Of a stretch of 15,497 bases of DNA, positions 1 to 6,431 are shown piece after piece. Source of the DNA: an uncultured Clostridia bacterium. Its GTDB lineage: Bacteria > Bacillota > Clostridia > Christensenellales > Borkfalkiaceae. The stretch spans positions 1-15,497 of the forward strand of contig CALVZR010000122.1 in the NCBI GenBank assembly GCA_944372565.1, written 5' to 3'. Position numbers and translations under genes: made by a program. How positions within the stretch are numbered: the first letter of the stretch is position 1; each line of letters starts with the position of its first letter. The notes beneath the pieces are model-generated. The model saw nothing but the letters and a program-made list of their open reading frames with translations, was not told the DNA's origin and did not search any database.

Positions 1-21
1 TTAAAACGCGCCTATATTGCG

Positions 22-1116
22 TTATTTCGCATATTCGCGCACGATCTCCCGCATCGCGTCCAGCTTGCCGTAAACGCTGTCCGCCAGCGCGAGCTGGCAT
101 TTGGCGCGGTCGAGATTGTGCCCGGGGTAGTTGGTGGAAAAATACGTATCCCCGTTCAGGTAATCGGTTAAAAAGCGCACGGCGAGTTCCACGGTCATCG
201 TATATACGCCGAGCGCGAGCGTATCGGTTTCGATGGGCGTGAGCCTGCCTTTGAGCGCCCCCACGAACCCCTTGGTGAGCGCGCGGAATTTTTCTAAATT
301 GAACTTCACCTTGGAAAGGTCGAGCTCGTCTTCGGGCGCGTCGCTGCAGATAAAGCGCGCGGCGTCGCCGAAATCGTACGCCACAAGACCGGGCATCACC
401 GTATCGAGGTCGATCACGGCGAGCGCCTTTTTTTCTTCCCTGTCGAAGATCACGTTGTTGCTCTTGGTGTCGTTATGCGTAACGTGCAGGGGGATCTCCT
501 TGTTTTCCGCCATGATGGAGAGTTTTGTCGCCAGCGTTTCGTGCGAGCGGCAGAGATCGATTTCGCGCTTTACCTTGCCCGCGCGGTCCTCCGCGTCCAC
601 CATCACCGCCTCGTAAAAGAGGTCGTAGCGGCGGCGGGTGTTGTGGAAGTTGGGAATGGAAACGTAAAGCGAACCCGCGTCGTAATCGCTTAAATAATTC
701 TGAAATTCGCCGAACGCCTTCCCCACCTGCTCGATGATCTCGGCGTCGGTCGCCTCGTCGTACACCACGGAATCGTCTATGAAATTATACAGCCGCCAGT
801 AATTGCCCTCGGAATCGAGCACGTAATTTTTCCTGTCGGCGGTTTCCGCATATTTGAGCACGCGGCGTTCGGGATCGATGCCCTGCGCGAGCATCTTCGC
901 GCGGATGAACTCCGTCACCCCCACCACGTTCTGCATGATCTTATCCGGCCGGCGGAACACCGCGCGGTTGATGCGCTGCACGAGATATTTTCTCTCCTGC
1001 CCGTCGCAGCGGTAAGTGACAAGATAAGATTTGTTGATGATGCCGTTGTTGATCTGGGTGCACGCCGTGTAATCGCCGCAGATGCGGAATCTTTCGCAGA
1101 TTTCTTTAATCGTCAT
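22..1116 (-). CDS. NahK-like sugar kinase (aminoglycoside/choline-kinase fold)
   Basis: A 364-residue phosphotransferase of the APH/choline-kinase superfamily, closest in pattern to N-acetylhexosamine 1-kinases, which phosphorylate GlcNAc or GalNAc at C1. The N-lobe opens with INNGIINKSY (22-31), a nucleotide-loop-like stretch. The catalytic loop HNDTKSNN is at 214-221, with Asp216 the likely base, and the metal-binding IDLDT follows at 235-239. Length matches the NahK family (about 360). The ATG at 1116 is chosen because the conserved N-lobe starts at once; the only Shine-Dalgarno candidate is a weak GGGG. It lies 53 bp after the BY-kinase-like gene on the same strand with no promoter or terminator between, so it is probably the third gene of that unit, perhaps supplying a sugar 1-phosphate for polysaccharide building or salvage. 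No terminator is visible in bases 1-21. Fold is confident; the sugar substrate is inference. Confidence 0.8.
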   Translation of the reverse strand: MTIKEICERFRICGDYTACTQINNGIINKSYLVTYRCDGQERKYLVQRINRAVFRRPDKIMQNVVGVTEFIRAKMLAQGIDPERRVLKYAETADRKNYVLDSEGNYWRLYNFIDDSVVYDEATDAEIIEQVGKAFGEFQNYLSDYDAGSLYVSIPNFHNTRRRYDLFYEAVMVDAEDRAGKVKREIDLCRSHETLATKLSIMAENKEIPLHVTHNDTKSNNVIFDREEKKALAVIDLDTVMPGLVAYDFGDAARFICSDAPEDELDLSKVKFNLEKFRALTKGFVGALKGRLTPIETDTLALGVYTMTVELAVRFLTDYLNGDTYFSTNYPGHNLDRAKCQLALADSVYGKLDAMREIVREYAK

Positions 1117-1169
1117 TTTCTGTCCCCGCGCCCCCGGAACAAAGGGGCGGAAAGCCGCTGCGGTTGAGT

Positions 1170-1886
1170 TTACAGCTTGATGTCGTCGTAACCGTCGTAA
1201 TAAGAATTGCCGACGTAGCCGACCGAACGGCCTTTCTTCGCGTCGTACAGCGTGAATACCGAACCGACGATATTCGCGCCGCTCCGCCGCAGTTCCCCGA
1301 TAGCCTCCTGCACGTGCGAACGCTTGGTTTTGCCGTACGCGACGAGGAAAATGGTCGCGTCCGCAAGGGGCGATACGTGCAGATAATCGGAAGATTGCAG
1401 CACGGGCGACATATCGAGCAGCACGACGTCGTACCTTCTGCCCAGCTCCTCCACCGTGGCGCGGAATTTTTCCGAAATGAGCACCAGCGAGGAATTGGCT
1501 ACGTTGTCGCCCTGTAACAGAACATCCACGTTTTTATAGGAGGTTTTGTTGATCGCCTCGTCGAGCGTGGTCTTTCCGTTCATGTATTCGCTCAATCCCA
1601 TTGTATTCGAAAAGCCGAACAAACGGTGCAGACCGGGGCGGATGAAATTGAGATCGACCACGATCACCTTCTTGTCGTTCATGCCGAGAAGCACGGCGAG
1701 ATTTGCAGCCACCTGCGTTTTGCGCTCGCCCGTTACCGAGCTCGCAAGCTGAATGACTTTGTTCTTGCCGCCCTCGTTTAAAAAGAGCACGTTGTCTTTG
1801 AGCCTGTAATACCCCTCGCACATCTTCGGGTCCGCCCTGTCCACCACGATGAGATCGAAAGCGTTTGCGCGTTTTTTCTCTTTCAT
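1170..1886 (-). CDS. CpsD/CapB-like BY-kinase (P-loop ATPase) with degenerate nucleotide motifs
   Basis: A 238-residue cytoplasmic ATPase-like protein of the bacterial tyrosine kinase family, which in Firmicutes pairs with a Wzz-like membrane activator to control capsule or exopolysaccharide assembly. The Walker A region reads SSVTGERKT (49-57), where the family has SSxPGEGKS. Walker A' reads VVDLNFIRP (76-84) instead of IDADLRxP. Walker B is YDVVLLD (152-158). A tyrosine cluster closes the protein (Tyr224, 229, 230, 233), as in true BY-kinases. The frame stays open upstream to 2066, but that part is only a shadow of the Wzz gene. The ATG at 1886 gives the expected N-terminus and overlaps the Wzz stop by 4 bp (ATGA), implying translational coupling. 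The P-loop lysine is kept, but the Gly before it is Arg and the second Walker A' Asp is Asn, so catalytic activity is uncertain. Confidence 0.85.
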   Translation of the reverse strand: MKEKKRANAFDLIVVDRADPKMCEGYYRLKDNVLFLNEGGKNKVIQLASSVTGERKTQVAANLAVLLGMNDKKVIVVDLNFIRPGLHRLFGFSNTMGLSEYMNGKTTLDEAINKTSYKNVDVLLQGDNVANSSLVLISEKFRATVEELGRRYDVVLLDMSPVLQSSDYLHVSPLADATIFLVAYGKTKRSHVQEAIGELRRSGANIVGSVFTLYDAKKGRSVGYVGNSYYDGYDDIKL

Positions 1887-2644
1887 TGCCTTTCCTCCGT
1901 CTTCTCCGCAGCCAAAGCCCGCGCCAGTTCCTCGGGATCTCCGAGGAAGGCGAACACCTTGGTGCCCGTGATGCGTTCGAGTTCTTCCTTGGTTTTCACC
2001 GTGTCGTCCAGAAGGTATCTGAACAGCACGACTAAAACGGCAACGATCACGCCCGCCACGATGCACAGCGCCAGAACGAGTTTTGCGTTGGACTGTGCGG
2101 AAATATCGGGATCATCGTTGACCTCCATAAAGGTGACGGTCATCGAAAGCCCTTCGCTCGCCAGTTTCGCGCCGACGGTGCTCGCCGCCTCCACGAGGCA
2201 GTTCACCTTCTTCGCCGCTTCGTCCCTGTCCGAATCGGTATAAGCGATATAAATATAATAAGAGGTCTGCTCCGAATTGTAGCTCACGCTCAGATTGGAA
2301 GAGAAGATGGCGTATCCTTCCGCCCCCTCTCCGCCGAAATACAGCCTGTTCGCCTCTTCGATGACCACGGTCTGCTTGCAGCTTTCCACGATGGTGTTCA
2401 AATTCGCCGTGGACATGGCGTTTTCCGTTTTGCCCGTTTCCTCGTTGAACTTGACGCACTGCACGATCAGGCTGTGGCGCGCGGAATATTCGGGCTTTTC
2501 CGTCGTATAATATACGATACCGACAAGCGCAGCAATAACGATGATGGCTACGATAATAAAAACGTTCGCGCGCAGAATCAGCAGAAGCTGGCGGAAGGTC
2601 ATCCCTCCCGAAGGAGCGGGTGTGTACTGATTGTTATCTTCCAT
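1883..2644 (-). CDS. Wzz/CapA-like polysaccharide chain-length determinant, BY-kinase membrane activator
   Basis: A 253-residue membrane protein with the Wzz layout: a short cytoplasmic N-terminus, a first transmembrane helix at about 27-46, an extracellular domain of about 140 residues, a second helix at about 188-209, and a cytoplasmic tail with LDDTVKTKEELE (212-223), typical of Wzz/CapA activators that dock a BY-kinase. It would set polysaccharide chain length or gate polymer export at the cell membrane. Start choice: a GTG at 2653 is in frame, but it is part of the GGAG Shine-Dalgarno sequence (2653-2656). The ATG at 2644 lies 8 nt after that GGAG and is preferred. The first gene of its operon, it has a clear extended -10 promoter upstream and a stop overlapping the kinase-like gene. 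It lacks the C-terminal fusion to a kinase seen in proteobacterial homologues. Confidence 0.87.
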   Translation of the reverse strand: MEDNNQYTPAPSGGMTFRQLLLILRANVFIIVAIIVIAALVGIVYYTTEKPEYSARHSLIVQCVKFNEETGKTENAMSTANLNTIVESCKQTVVIEEANRLYFGGEGAEGYAIFSSNLSVSYNSEQTSYYIYIAYTDSDRDEAAKKVNCLVEAASTVGAKLASEGLSMTVTFMEVNDDPDISAQSNAKLVLALCIVAGVIVAVLVVLFRYLLDDTVKTKEELERITGTKVFAFLGDPEELARALAAEKTEERQ

Positions 2645-2688
2645 GCTTTGCACTCCTTTATTTTGATTTGTTTTCGGAATACCGTTCT

Positions 2689-2717
2689 ATCATACCATAA
2701 ATAATTGAATTTTACAA
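2689..2717 (-). promoter_or_regulatory. Sigma-A promoter of the Wzz/BY-kinase/NahK-like operon
   Basis: Reading the minus strand, TTGTAA (2712-2717) is followed by a 17-bp spacer and TATGAT (2689-2694), with TGG directly before the hexamer, giving an extended -10. Transcription should start near 2682, about 38 bp before the ATG at 2644. Confidence 0.75.
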
Positions 2718-2760
2718 TAATTTTACCGCAGATTTTTCGACATTTTTCGCGGAGAAAAAA

Positions 2761-3003
2761 TCACTTGCTCAAAAACGCCTTTGCGGAAACGCCCGGAAGC
2801 ATGCCGAGTTTTCCCGAAAGCGCGTTGATTTTCTCCGCGGAAGCGCGCAACACGAGGCTGATGACCGCCACGTTTTTATCCTTGAAGGGCAGCCCCAGCC
2901 GCCCCACGATGCAGTCCCTGTTTTCGTGCAGCAGTTCGTTCACCCGCTCCACGCTGTCGAAATCGTTCACGATCACGGCGATCACGCCGATTTTTTCTTC
3001 CAT
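2761..3003 (-). CDS. TM1266-type putative regulator of iron-only hydrogenase (ACT/NikR-like fold)
   Basis: An 80-residue protein matching the remembered pattern of the TM1266 family, annotated as putative iron-only hydrogenase system regulator: an N-terminal KIGVIAVIV strand (4-12), a helix with VERVNELLHE (18-27), IVGRLGLP (32-39), VAVISLVL (45-52), and the closing SGKLGMLPGVS (63-73). The fold resembles the small ligand-binding ACT/NikR domain; no separate DNA-binding domain is visible. The frame extends upstream to 3117, but the ATG at 3003 is right: GGAG lies a few bases before it and the family motif starts at once. It appears monocistronic, with its own extended -10 promoter, divergent from the acetyltransferase. 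No hydrogenase or HydEFG maturase gene is in the window, so its partner must be elsewhere. The regulator name is a family label; its biochemical role is not firmly known. Confidence 0.85.
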   Translation of the reverse strand: MEEKIGVIAVIVNDFDSVERVNELLHENRDCIVGRLGLPFKDKNVAVISLVLRASAEKINALSGKLGMLPGVSAKAFLSK

Positions 3004-3034
3004 GTATTTCTCCTTTGTTTCCGTTTCTGTTTTT

Positions 3035-3063
3035 ATTATACCATGACGGCGGAAAAAGTACAA
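3035..3063 (-). promoter_or_regulatory. Promoter of the TM1266-type gene
   Basis: Minus strand: TTGTAC (3058-3063), 17-bp spacer, TATAAT (3035-3040), preceded by TGG for an extended -10. The -10 is a perfect consensus; the -35 is weak (only TTG agrees). Predicted start near 3028, about 25 nt before the ATG. Confidence 0.75.
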
Positions 3064-3081
3064 CAAAAACCTTCCGAATCC

Positions 3082-3110
3082 TTGTATGGAAAACAAAAAC
3101 GTGATACAAT
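3082..3110 (+). promoter_or_regulatory. Promoter of the O-acetyltransferase gene, back-to-back with the preceding one
   Basis: Plus strand: TTGTAT (3082-3087), 17-bp spacer, TACAAT (3105-3110), with TGA directly before the -10. Only 18 bp separate its -35 from the -35 of the divergent promoter at 3035-3063, so one bound regulator could affect both. Confidence 0.72.
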
Positions 3111-3133
3111 AAAACAAAAACGGAGAAAACGGA

Positions 3134-3763
3134 ATGGATTACAGGGAAATCCTGGAAAGGATGCACGGCGGAAAGGTTTATTTCTGCGACGACGAACAAC
3201 TGATGCGCGAACAGCTCGCCTGCCTCGACAAGCTGTACGATTTCAACGCCACCCGCCCGACCGAGGGCGAAAAGCGCGCCGCGCTCTTAAAAGACATCTT
3301 CGCCGAAGCGGGCGAAAACTGCTATGTGGAACCGCCCCTGCACGCGAACTGGGGAAAACACACGCACGTGGGGAACAACTTCTATTCCAATTTCAACCTC
3401 ACCCTCGTGGACGATACGCACATCTACATCGGCAACAACGTGATGTTCGGTCCGAACGTGGTGATCGCCACCGCCAATCACCCCGTGCACCCGGGGCTCC
3501 GCAGGCTGACCGCGCAGTATAACCTGCCCGTACATATCGGCGACAACGTGTGGCTGGGCGCGGGCGTGCTGGTGATGCCGGGCGTGCGCATCGGGGAAAA
3601 TTCGGTGATCGGCGCGGGCAGCGTGGTCTCGAAAGACGTGCCGGCAAACTGCATCGCTTTCGGCAATCCCTGCCGCGTGAAACGGGAGATCTCCGAGGAA
3701 GATTACGAATATTTCCGCAAGGGCGAAAAGATAGACGAAACCGCGCTCGCACGGCTGAAATAA
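3134..3763 (+). CDS. Maltose/galactoside-type O-acetyltransferase (left-handed beta-helix, LacA/Maa family)
   Basis: A 209-residue acetyltransferase that would move an acetyl group from acetyl-CoA to a sugar hydroxyl in the cytoplasm. The N-terminal Maa/Mac helical region covers about 1-58, including KRAALLKDIF (47-56). The hexapeptide-repeat beta-helix covers about 60-185, with turns such as IYIGNNVMFGPNVVI (97-111) and VHIGDNVWLGAGVLVMPG (133-150). The catalytic His is expected in TANHPVHP (113-120), His116, matching LacA His115. The C-terminal cap is GNPCRVKREI (177-186). Length equals LacA/Maa (about 185-205). ATG at 3134 has GGAG 8 nt upstream. It is the only plus-strand gene, flanked by its own promoter and a strong terminator, so a single-gene unit. 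The natural acceptor (maltose, glucose, galactoside or a surface sugar) cannot be told from sequence. Confidence 0.92.
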   Translation: MDYREILERMHGGKVYFCDDEQLMREQLACLDKLYDFNATRPTEGEKRAALLKDIFAEAGENCYVEPPLHANWGKHTHVGNNFYSNFNLTLVDDTHIYIGNNVMFGPNVVIATANHPVHPGLRRLTAQYNLPVHIGDNVWLGAGVLVMPGVRIGENSVIGAGSVVSKDVPANCIAFGNPCRVKREISEEDYEYFRKGEKIDETALARLK

Positions 3764-3782
3764 AACCGTCCCGCAGGGTGGC

Positions 3783-3818
3783 GGGGGCGCGCCGCAAACG
3801 CGGCGCGCCCCCTTTTTT
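3783..3818 (+). terminator. Rho-independent terminator after the acetyltransferase
   Basis: Perfect 13-bp GC stem (3783-3795 with 3800-3812) around an AAAC loop, followed by six T (3813-3818) on the plus strand. It starts 19 bp after the stop codon. It has no U-run on the minus strand, so it serves only the plus-strand gene, although it sits between convergent genes. Confidence 0.93.
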
Positions 3819-3859
3819 ATCTGTTTTCCCGATGGGAAAAGCGCTCTTTTTCGCAAACT

Positions 3860-4239
3860 TCACGTCTTTTCGAGTTTTCCCCCGCACTTGGGGCAGGGCG
3901 TGCCCTCGGGAAAAGTGCGTTCGTCCACATACTCCGCCTGCGCTTTTCCGCATTTTTTGCACGGGCGGGCGGCGTATCTGAATTCCTCTTCGCCGTCCCG
4001 CACGAGGAGGATGAGATCTTCTTTCAGATCCCCGCAGTACGGGCAGCGGAAAATCGCGGGTTTCGCCAGCACGCGGGGCGCGGCGCAGTGTTTATAAAAC
4101 GCGGCGATCTCCCCGCCGTATCTGCCATCCGCGATCTCCTTTCCGCGCGGGCGGCAACCTCTTCCCCGTAAAAACCGCCCGTTTCAAACCGCTTGTTATA
4201 ACCGCACCGCGCGCATTTCACGCGGATCGTTCCGCTCAT
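3860..4239 (-). pseudogene. Zinc-ribbon protein gene split by a frameshift near 4143
   Basis: Two overlapping minus-strand frames together make one plausible protein of about 125 residues. The first (ATG at 4239) gives CARCGY and GGFYGEEVAAR, then loses sense. The second, ending at 3860, gives GKEIADGRYGGE, FYKHC, CPYCGD, CKKCGK and CPKCGG. Thus one CxxC lies in the first frame and three in the second; a ribbon normally needs pairs, so the halves belong together. Restoring one G in the run at 4143-4144 (CC on the plus strand) joins them exactly, as AARAGKEIAD. The ATG overlaps the panE stop by 4 bp (ATGA), so it is the second gene of that operon. Similar small multi-zinc-ribbon proteins of unknown role occur in Clostridia. 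It may be a real mutation, an assembly error, or less likely programmed frameshifting; as read, the product is broken. Confidence 0.75.
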
Positions 4240-5246
4240 TTTCCGTCCTCCCTGTAGAGGGCGATGTTTTCCGCGCGCGGGGGAAATCTGCCCGCCTCTA
4301 TCTCGTGCACGATCTCCACGGTTTTATCGTTGCACGGCGTTTTCACGCCGTATTTCCTGCCGTATTCGCTCACCGTGCCGTTGATGAAATCGATTTCGCA
4401 TTTCTTGCCGTTCTTAATATCCTGCAGCATGCTGGAAATCAGACGGGAATGCTTTTTCATGGCGACGGGGATGAGCGCGAAGGAAACCGCCTTCTTCACC
4501 GCCCCGCGGTAATCGAAGAGTTTGGCGATGTTGTGCCCCTGCACGGGCTCGATGACGATGCCCGCCGCCTTGGCAACGTCTATGCACTCCTTGATGATGT
4601 TCTGCGCCACGCGGCGGGAGGGCTTTTGTTTCGCCACCTCGCCGAAGGTCATTCCCGTTACCGTGGAAAGCCCCGAAAACGCGCTGTTGATGAGCAGTTT
4701 GGACCAGCGCGCCCCCATAAAATTCTTTTCCACCGTGACAGGGCCCATCAGCTCGAAGAGTTTTTTCACGTCCTCCAGGTGATTGCCCTTGCCGTAAGCG
4801 CCCAGCGAAAAGGTGAGCGCGGAAGGATCGCTCGTCAGTTCGGAAACGCCTTCCCCGCGGAAGGTCGCGCCCCAGGCGATGGCGCAGCCGAGCGTTCTGT
4901 CCGCGCCGATGATCCCGGCGATCTTGGGCTCGGGCAGGCCGTTCTGGCAGGTACAGAGCGCGCCGTCCTCTTTGAGATGATCTTTCAGAAAGGAAACCAC
5001 CTCTTCGTTCTGCCGCTGTTTGGTCATGAGCACGATCACATCGTACTTTCCGGTCATTTCGGAAGGGAGCAGGGCGTTTACTTTCTGCGTGAAATTCACC
5101 GTGCCCACGATCTTCGCGCCGTCCTTTTTCAGGGCGGCGACGTGCTTTTCGTTGCGGTTGACGAGGTCGATATCCACCCCCGCCTTCGCCACGTAGGCGC
5201 CGAGCACCGTGCCGAGCGCCCCCGCGCCGTAAATCGCATATTTCAT
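4236..5246 (-). CDS. panE: 2-dehydropantoate 2-reductase (ketopantoate reductase, ApbA/PanE family)
   Basis: A 336-residue cytoplasmic NADPH-dependent reductase family protein; PanE reduces 2-dehydropantoate to pantoate for pantothenate and CoA synthesis. The Rossmann motif GAGALG is at 7-12 and NRNEKHV (30-36) follows the second strand. CQNGLPEP (100-107) holds the conserved Asn102. Catalytic Lys183 lies in RWSKLLIN (180-187), and Glu284 in CEIDFINGTV (283-292), the family's substrate motif. Length fits (about 300-340). The frame is open to 5303, but the ATG at 5246 is chosen because GAGALG must lie near the N-terminus and AGGAGG (5256-5261) is 9 nt upstream. It has its own promoter and is coupled to the zinc-ribbon gene. 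No panB, panC or panD is nearby, and the family has paralogues acting on other 2-oxoacids, so the exact substrate is less sure than the fold. Confidence 0.87.
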   Translation of the reverse strand: MKYAIYGAGALGTVLGAYVAKAGVDIDLVNRNEKHVAALKKDGAKIVGTVNFTQKVNALLPSEMTGKYDVIVLMTKQRQNEEVVSFLKDHLKEDGALCTCQNGLPEPKIAGIIGADRTLGCAIAWGATFRGEGVSELTSDPSALTFSLGAYGKGNHLEDVKKLFELMGPVTVEKNFMGARWSKLLINSAFSGLSTVTGMTFGEVAKQKPSRRVAQNIIKECIDVAKAAGIVIEPVQGHNIAKLFDYRGAVKKAVSFALIPVAMKKHSRLISSMLQDIKNGKKCEIDFINGTVSEYGRKYGVKTPCNDKTVEIVHEIEAGRFPPRAENIALYREDGK

Positions 5247-5313
5247 CTTGCAAAACCTCCTTTTATCCCCCTGTCCGCGGGCTTGCCCGCGCGCTGTTCG
5301 CAATTCTTTTTTT

Positions 5314-5342
5314 ATTTTAGCACACTTTTTCCCGCACTACAA
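5314..5342 (-). promoter_or_regulatory. Promoter of panE, followed by a leader hairpin
   Basis: Minus strand: TTGTAG (5337-5342), 17-bp spacer, TAAAAT (5314-5319), preceded by TGC (extended -10). The leader of about 60 nt contains a short perfect hairpin, 7-bp arms at 5276-5282 and 5285-5291, just upstream of the ribosome site. It has no U-run, so it is not a terminator; any role in translation is a guess. Confidence 0.68.
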
Positions 5343-5437
5343 CCCATTTGCCGAAAAAAATGCCGTTTTGCGCGTTCTTTTCCGCCGCGCACAAAATTCC
5401 GCCCGCACGTTCGGGAAAAACGCCGCTGTTTCATATG

Positions 5438-5481
5438 ATAAAAATATATCCCGCCGAACTTCGTTTGTAAAGTTCGGCGGG
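5438..5481 (-). terminator. Terminator of the amino-acid ABC transporter operon
   Basis: Perfect 12-bp stem (5450-5461 with 5470-5481) with an 8-base loop, then on the minus strand an AT-rich, mostly T tail (ATATATTTTTAT, 5438-5449). It starts 26 bp after the ATPase stop at 5508. The tail is interrupted by A, so it may be leaky, but nothing coding follows on this strand until panE. Confidence 0.8.
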
Positions 5482-5507
5482 ATGGTTGTTTGTCTGCAAA
5501 CCTTTGT

Positions 5508-6431
5508 TTATAAAACCTTGGATAAAAAATCTTTGAGCCGCGGATCCTGCGGGTTGGCGAAAAACTCTTTCGGTTCGTTGGCTTCCTTGATCACGCCGTC
5601 GTCCATAAAGAGCACCTTGGTGGCGACTTCCTTCGCAAAGCCCATTTCGTGCGTGACGACCACCATCGTCATCCCCTCTTTTGCGAGGTCGATCATCACT
5701 TTGAGCACCTCGCCCACCATTTCGGGGTCGAGCGCGCTCGTCGGCTCGTCGAAAAGCATCACGTCCGGCTCCATCGCCAGCGCGCGCACGATGGCGATGC
5801 GCTGTTTCTGCCCGCCCGAAAGCGTGGAAGGATACACGTTCGCCTTGTCTTCCAGCCCGATCTTGCGCAGAAGCGCAAGCGCCTTTTCCTGCGCCTGTTC
5901 GGCGGGAATCTTTTTGAGCTTGGTCGGCGCGAGGGTGATGTTCTGCATCACCGTGAGGTGCGGAAATAAATTGAACTGCTGAAACACCATGCCCATCTTC
6001 TGCCTTACGGCGTTGATGTTCACGTGATTTTCTTTATAAAGCGCCTCGATCGCCTGCCTGTATGCTTTCCCTTCCCTCTTTTTCAAAAGGTCGTTCTTTT
6101 TGATCTCGGCAATGATTTCCGCATCCGCTTTTTCCTCGTCCGCATCAGGATTTTCGCTCTTGTACTTTTCTAAAAGCATGCCGTACGTTTTGCTTTTGCG
6201 GATCACGTCGAAATGGAGATACGGGTCGATGGGGGTAAGAAGACTGCCTTCCAGCCACACCTCGCCGTAAGTCGGTTTTTCCAGAAGGTTCATGCACCTT
6301 AAAAGGGTGCTTTTCCCGCTTCCGGAAGGCCCGATAATCACGATCTTTTCCCCTTTTTCGATTTTGCAGCTGACGCCTTTCAGCACTTCCAGATGTCCGA
6401 ATTTTTTATAAATGTTCTTAACGTCTATCAC
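5508..6431 (-). CDS. Polar amino-acid ABC transporter ATPase (GlnQ type) with a ~65-residue insert
   Basis: A 307-residue cytoplasmic ABC ATPase that would power import with the adjacent permease and lipoprotein. Motifs in order: Walker A GPSGSGKST (34-42), Q-loop MVFQQFNLF (148-156), signature LSGGQ (204-208), Walker B VMLFDEP (224-230), D-loop SALD (232-235) and switch His261. All are intact and typical of GlnQ/HisP. It is about 65 residues longer than usual (about 240). The excess lies between Walker A and the Q-loop, roughly 65-135, and is charged, lysine/glutamate rich and likely helical. The start is GTG at 6431, overlapping the permease stop by 14 bp, with AAAGGAG about 11 nt upstream inside the permease gene. 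Last gene of the operon, before the terminator at 5438-5481. Its coding DNA is markedly GC-richer than that of its two partners. Confidence 0.93.
   Translation of the reverse strand: MIDVKNIYKKFGHLEVLKGVSCKIEKGEKIVIIGPSGSGKSTLLRCMNLLEKPTYGEVWLEGSLLTPIDPYLHFDVIRKSKTYGMLLEKYKSENPDADEEKADAEIIAEIKKNDLLKKREGKAYRQAIEALYKENHVNINAVRQKMGMVFQQFNLFPHLTVMQNITLAPTKLKKIPAEQAQEKALALLRKIGLEDKANVYPSTLSGGQKQRIAIVRALAMEPDVMLFDEPTSALDPEMVGEVLKVMIDLAKEGMTMVVVTHEMGFAKEVATKVLFMDDGVIKEANEPKEFFANPQDPRLKDFLSKVL

Noticed and set aside
1887..2066. Possible 60-residue N-terminal extension of the BY-kinase-like protein
   Set aside because: It lies wholly inside the Wzz gene in another frame, is Arg/Gly-rich and unlike any BY-kinase N-terminus; the ATGA overlap at 1883-1886 marks the real start.
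2651..2653. GTG as start of the Wzz-like gene
   Set aside because: The GTG overlaps the GGAG ribosome site that serves the ATG at 2644.
3824..3840. Hairpin with 7-bp arms (TTTTCCC/GGGAAAA) as terminator of the zinc-ribbon gene
   Set aside because: On the minus strand it is not followed by a T-run; it may form but does not look like a terminator.
4100..4180. Programmed -1 frameshifting in the zinc-ribbon gene
   Set aside because: No X-XXY-YYZ heptamer in frame and no clear downstream stimulator; a one-base loss explains the sequence more simply. It is left open only as a minor alternative.
4305..5438. Plus-strand open frame (377 codons) opposite panE
   Set aside because: Same cause: antisense of a complete panE with intact motifs; composition is Arg/His-rich and featureless.
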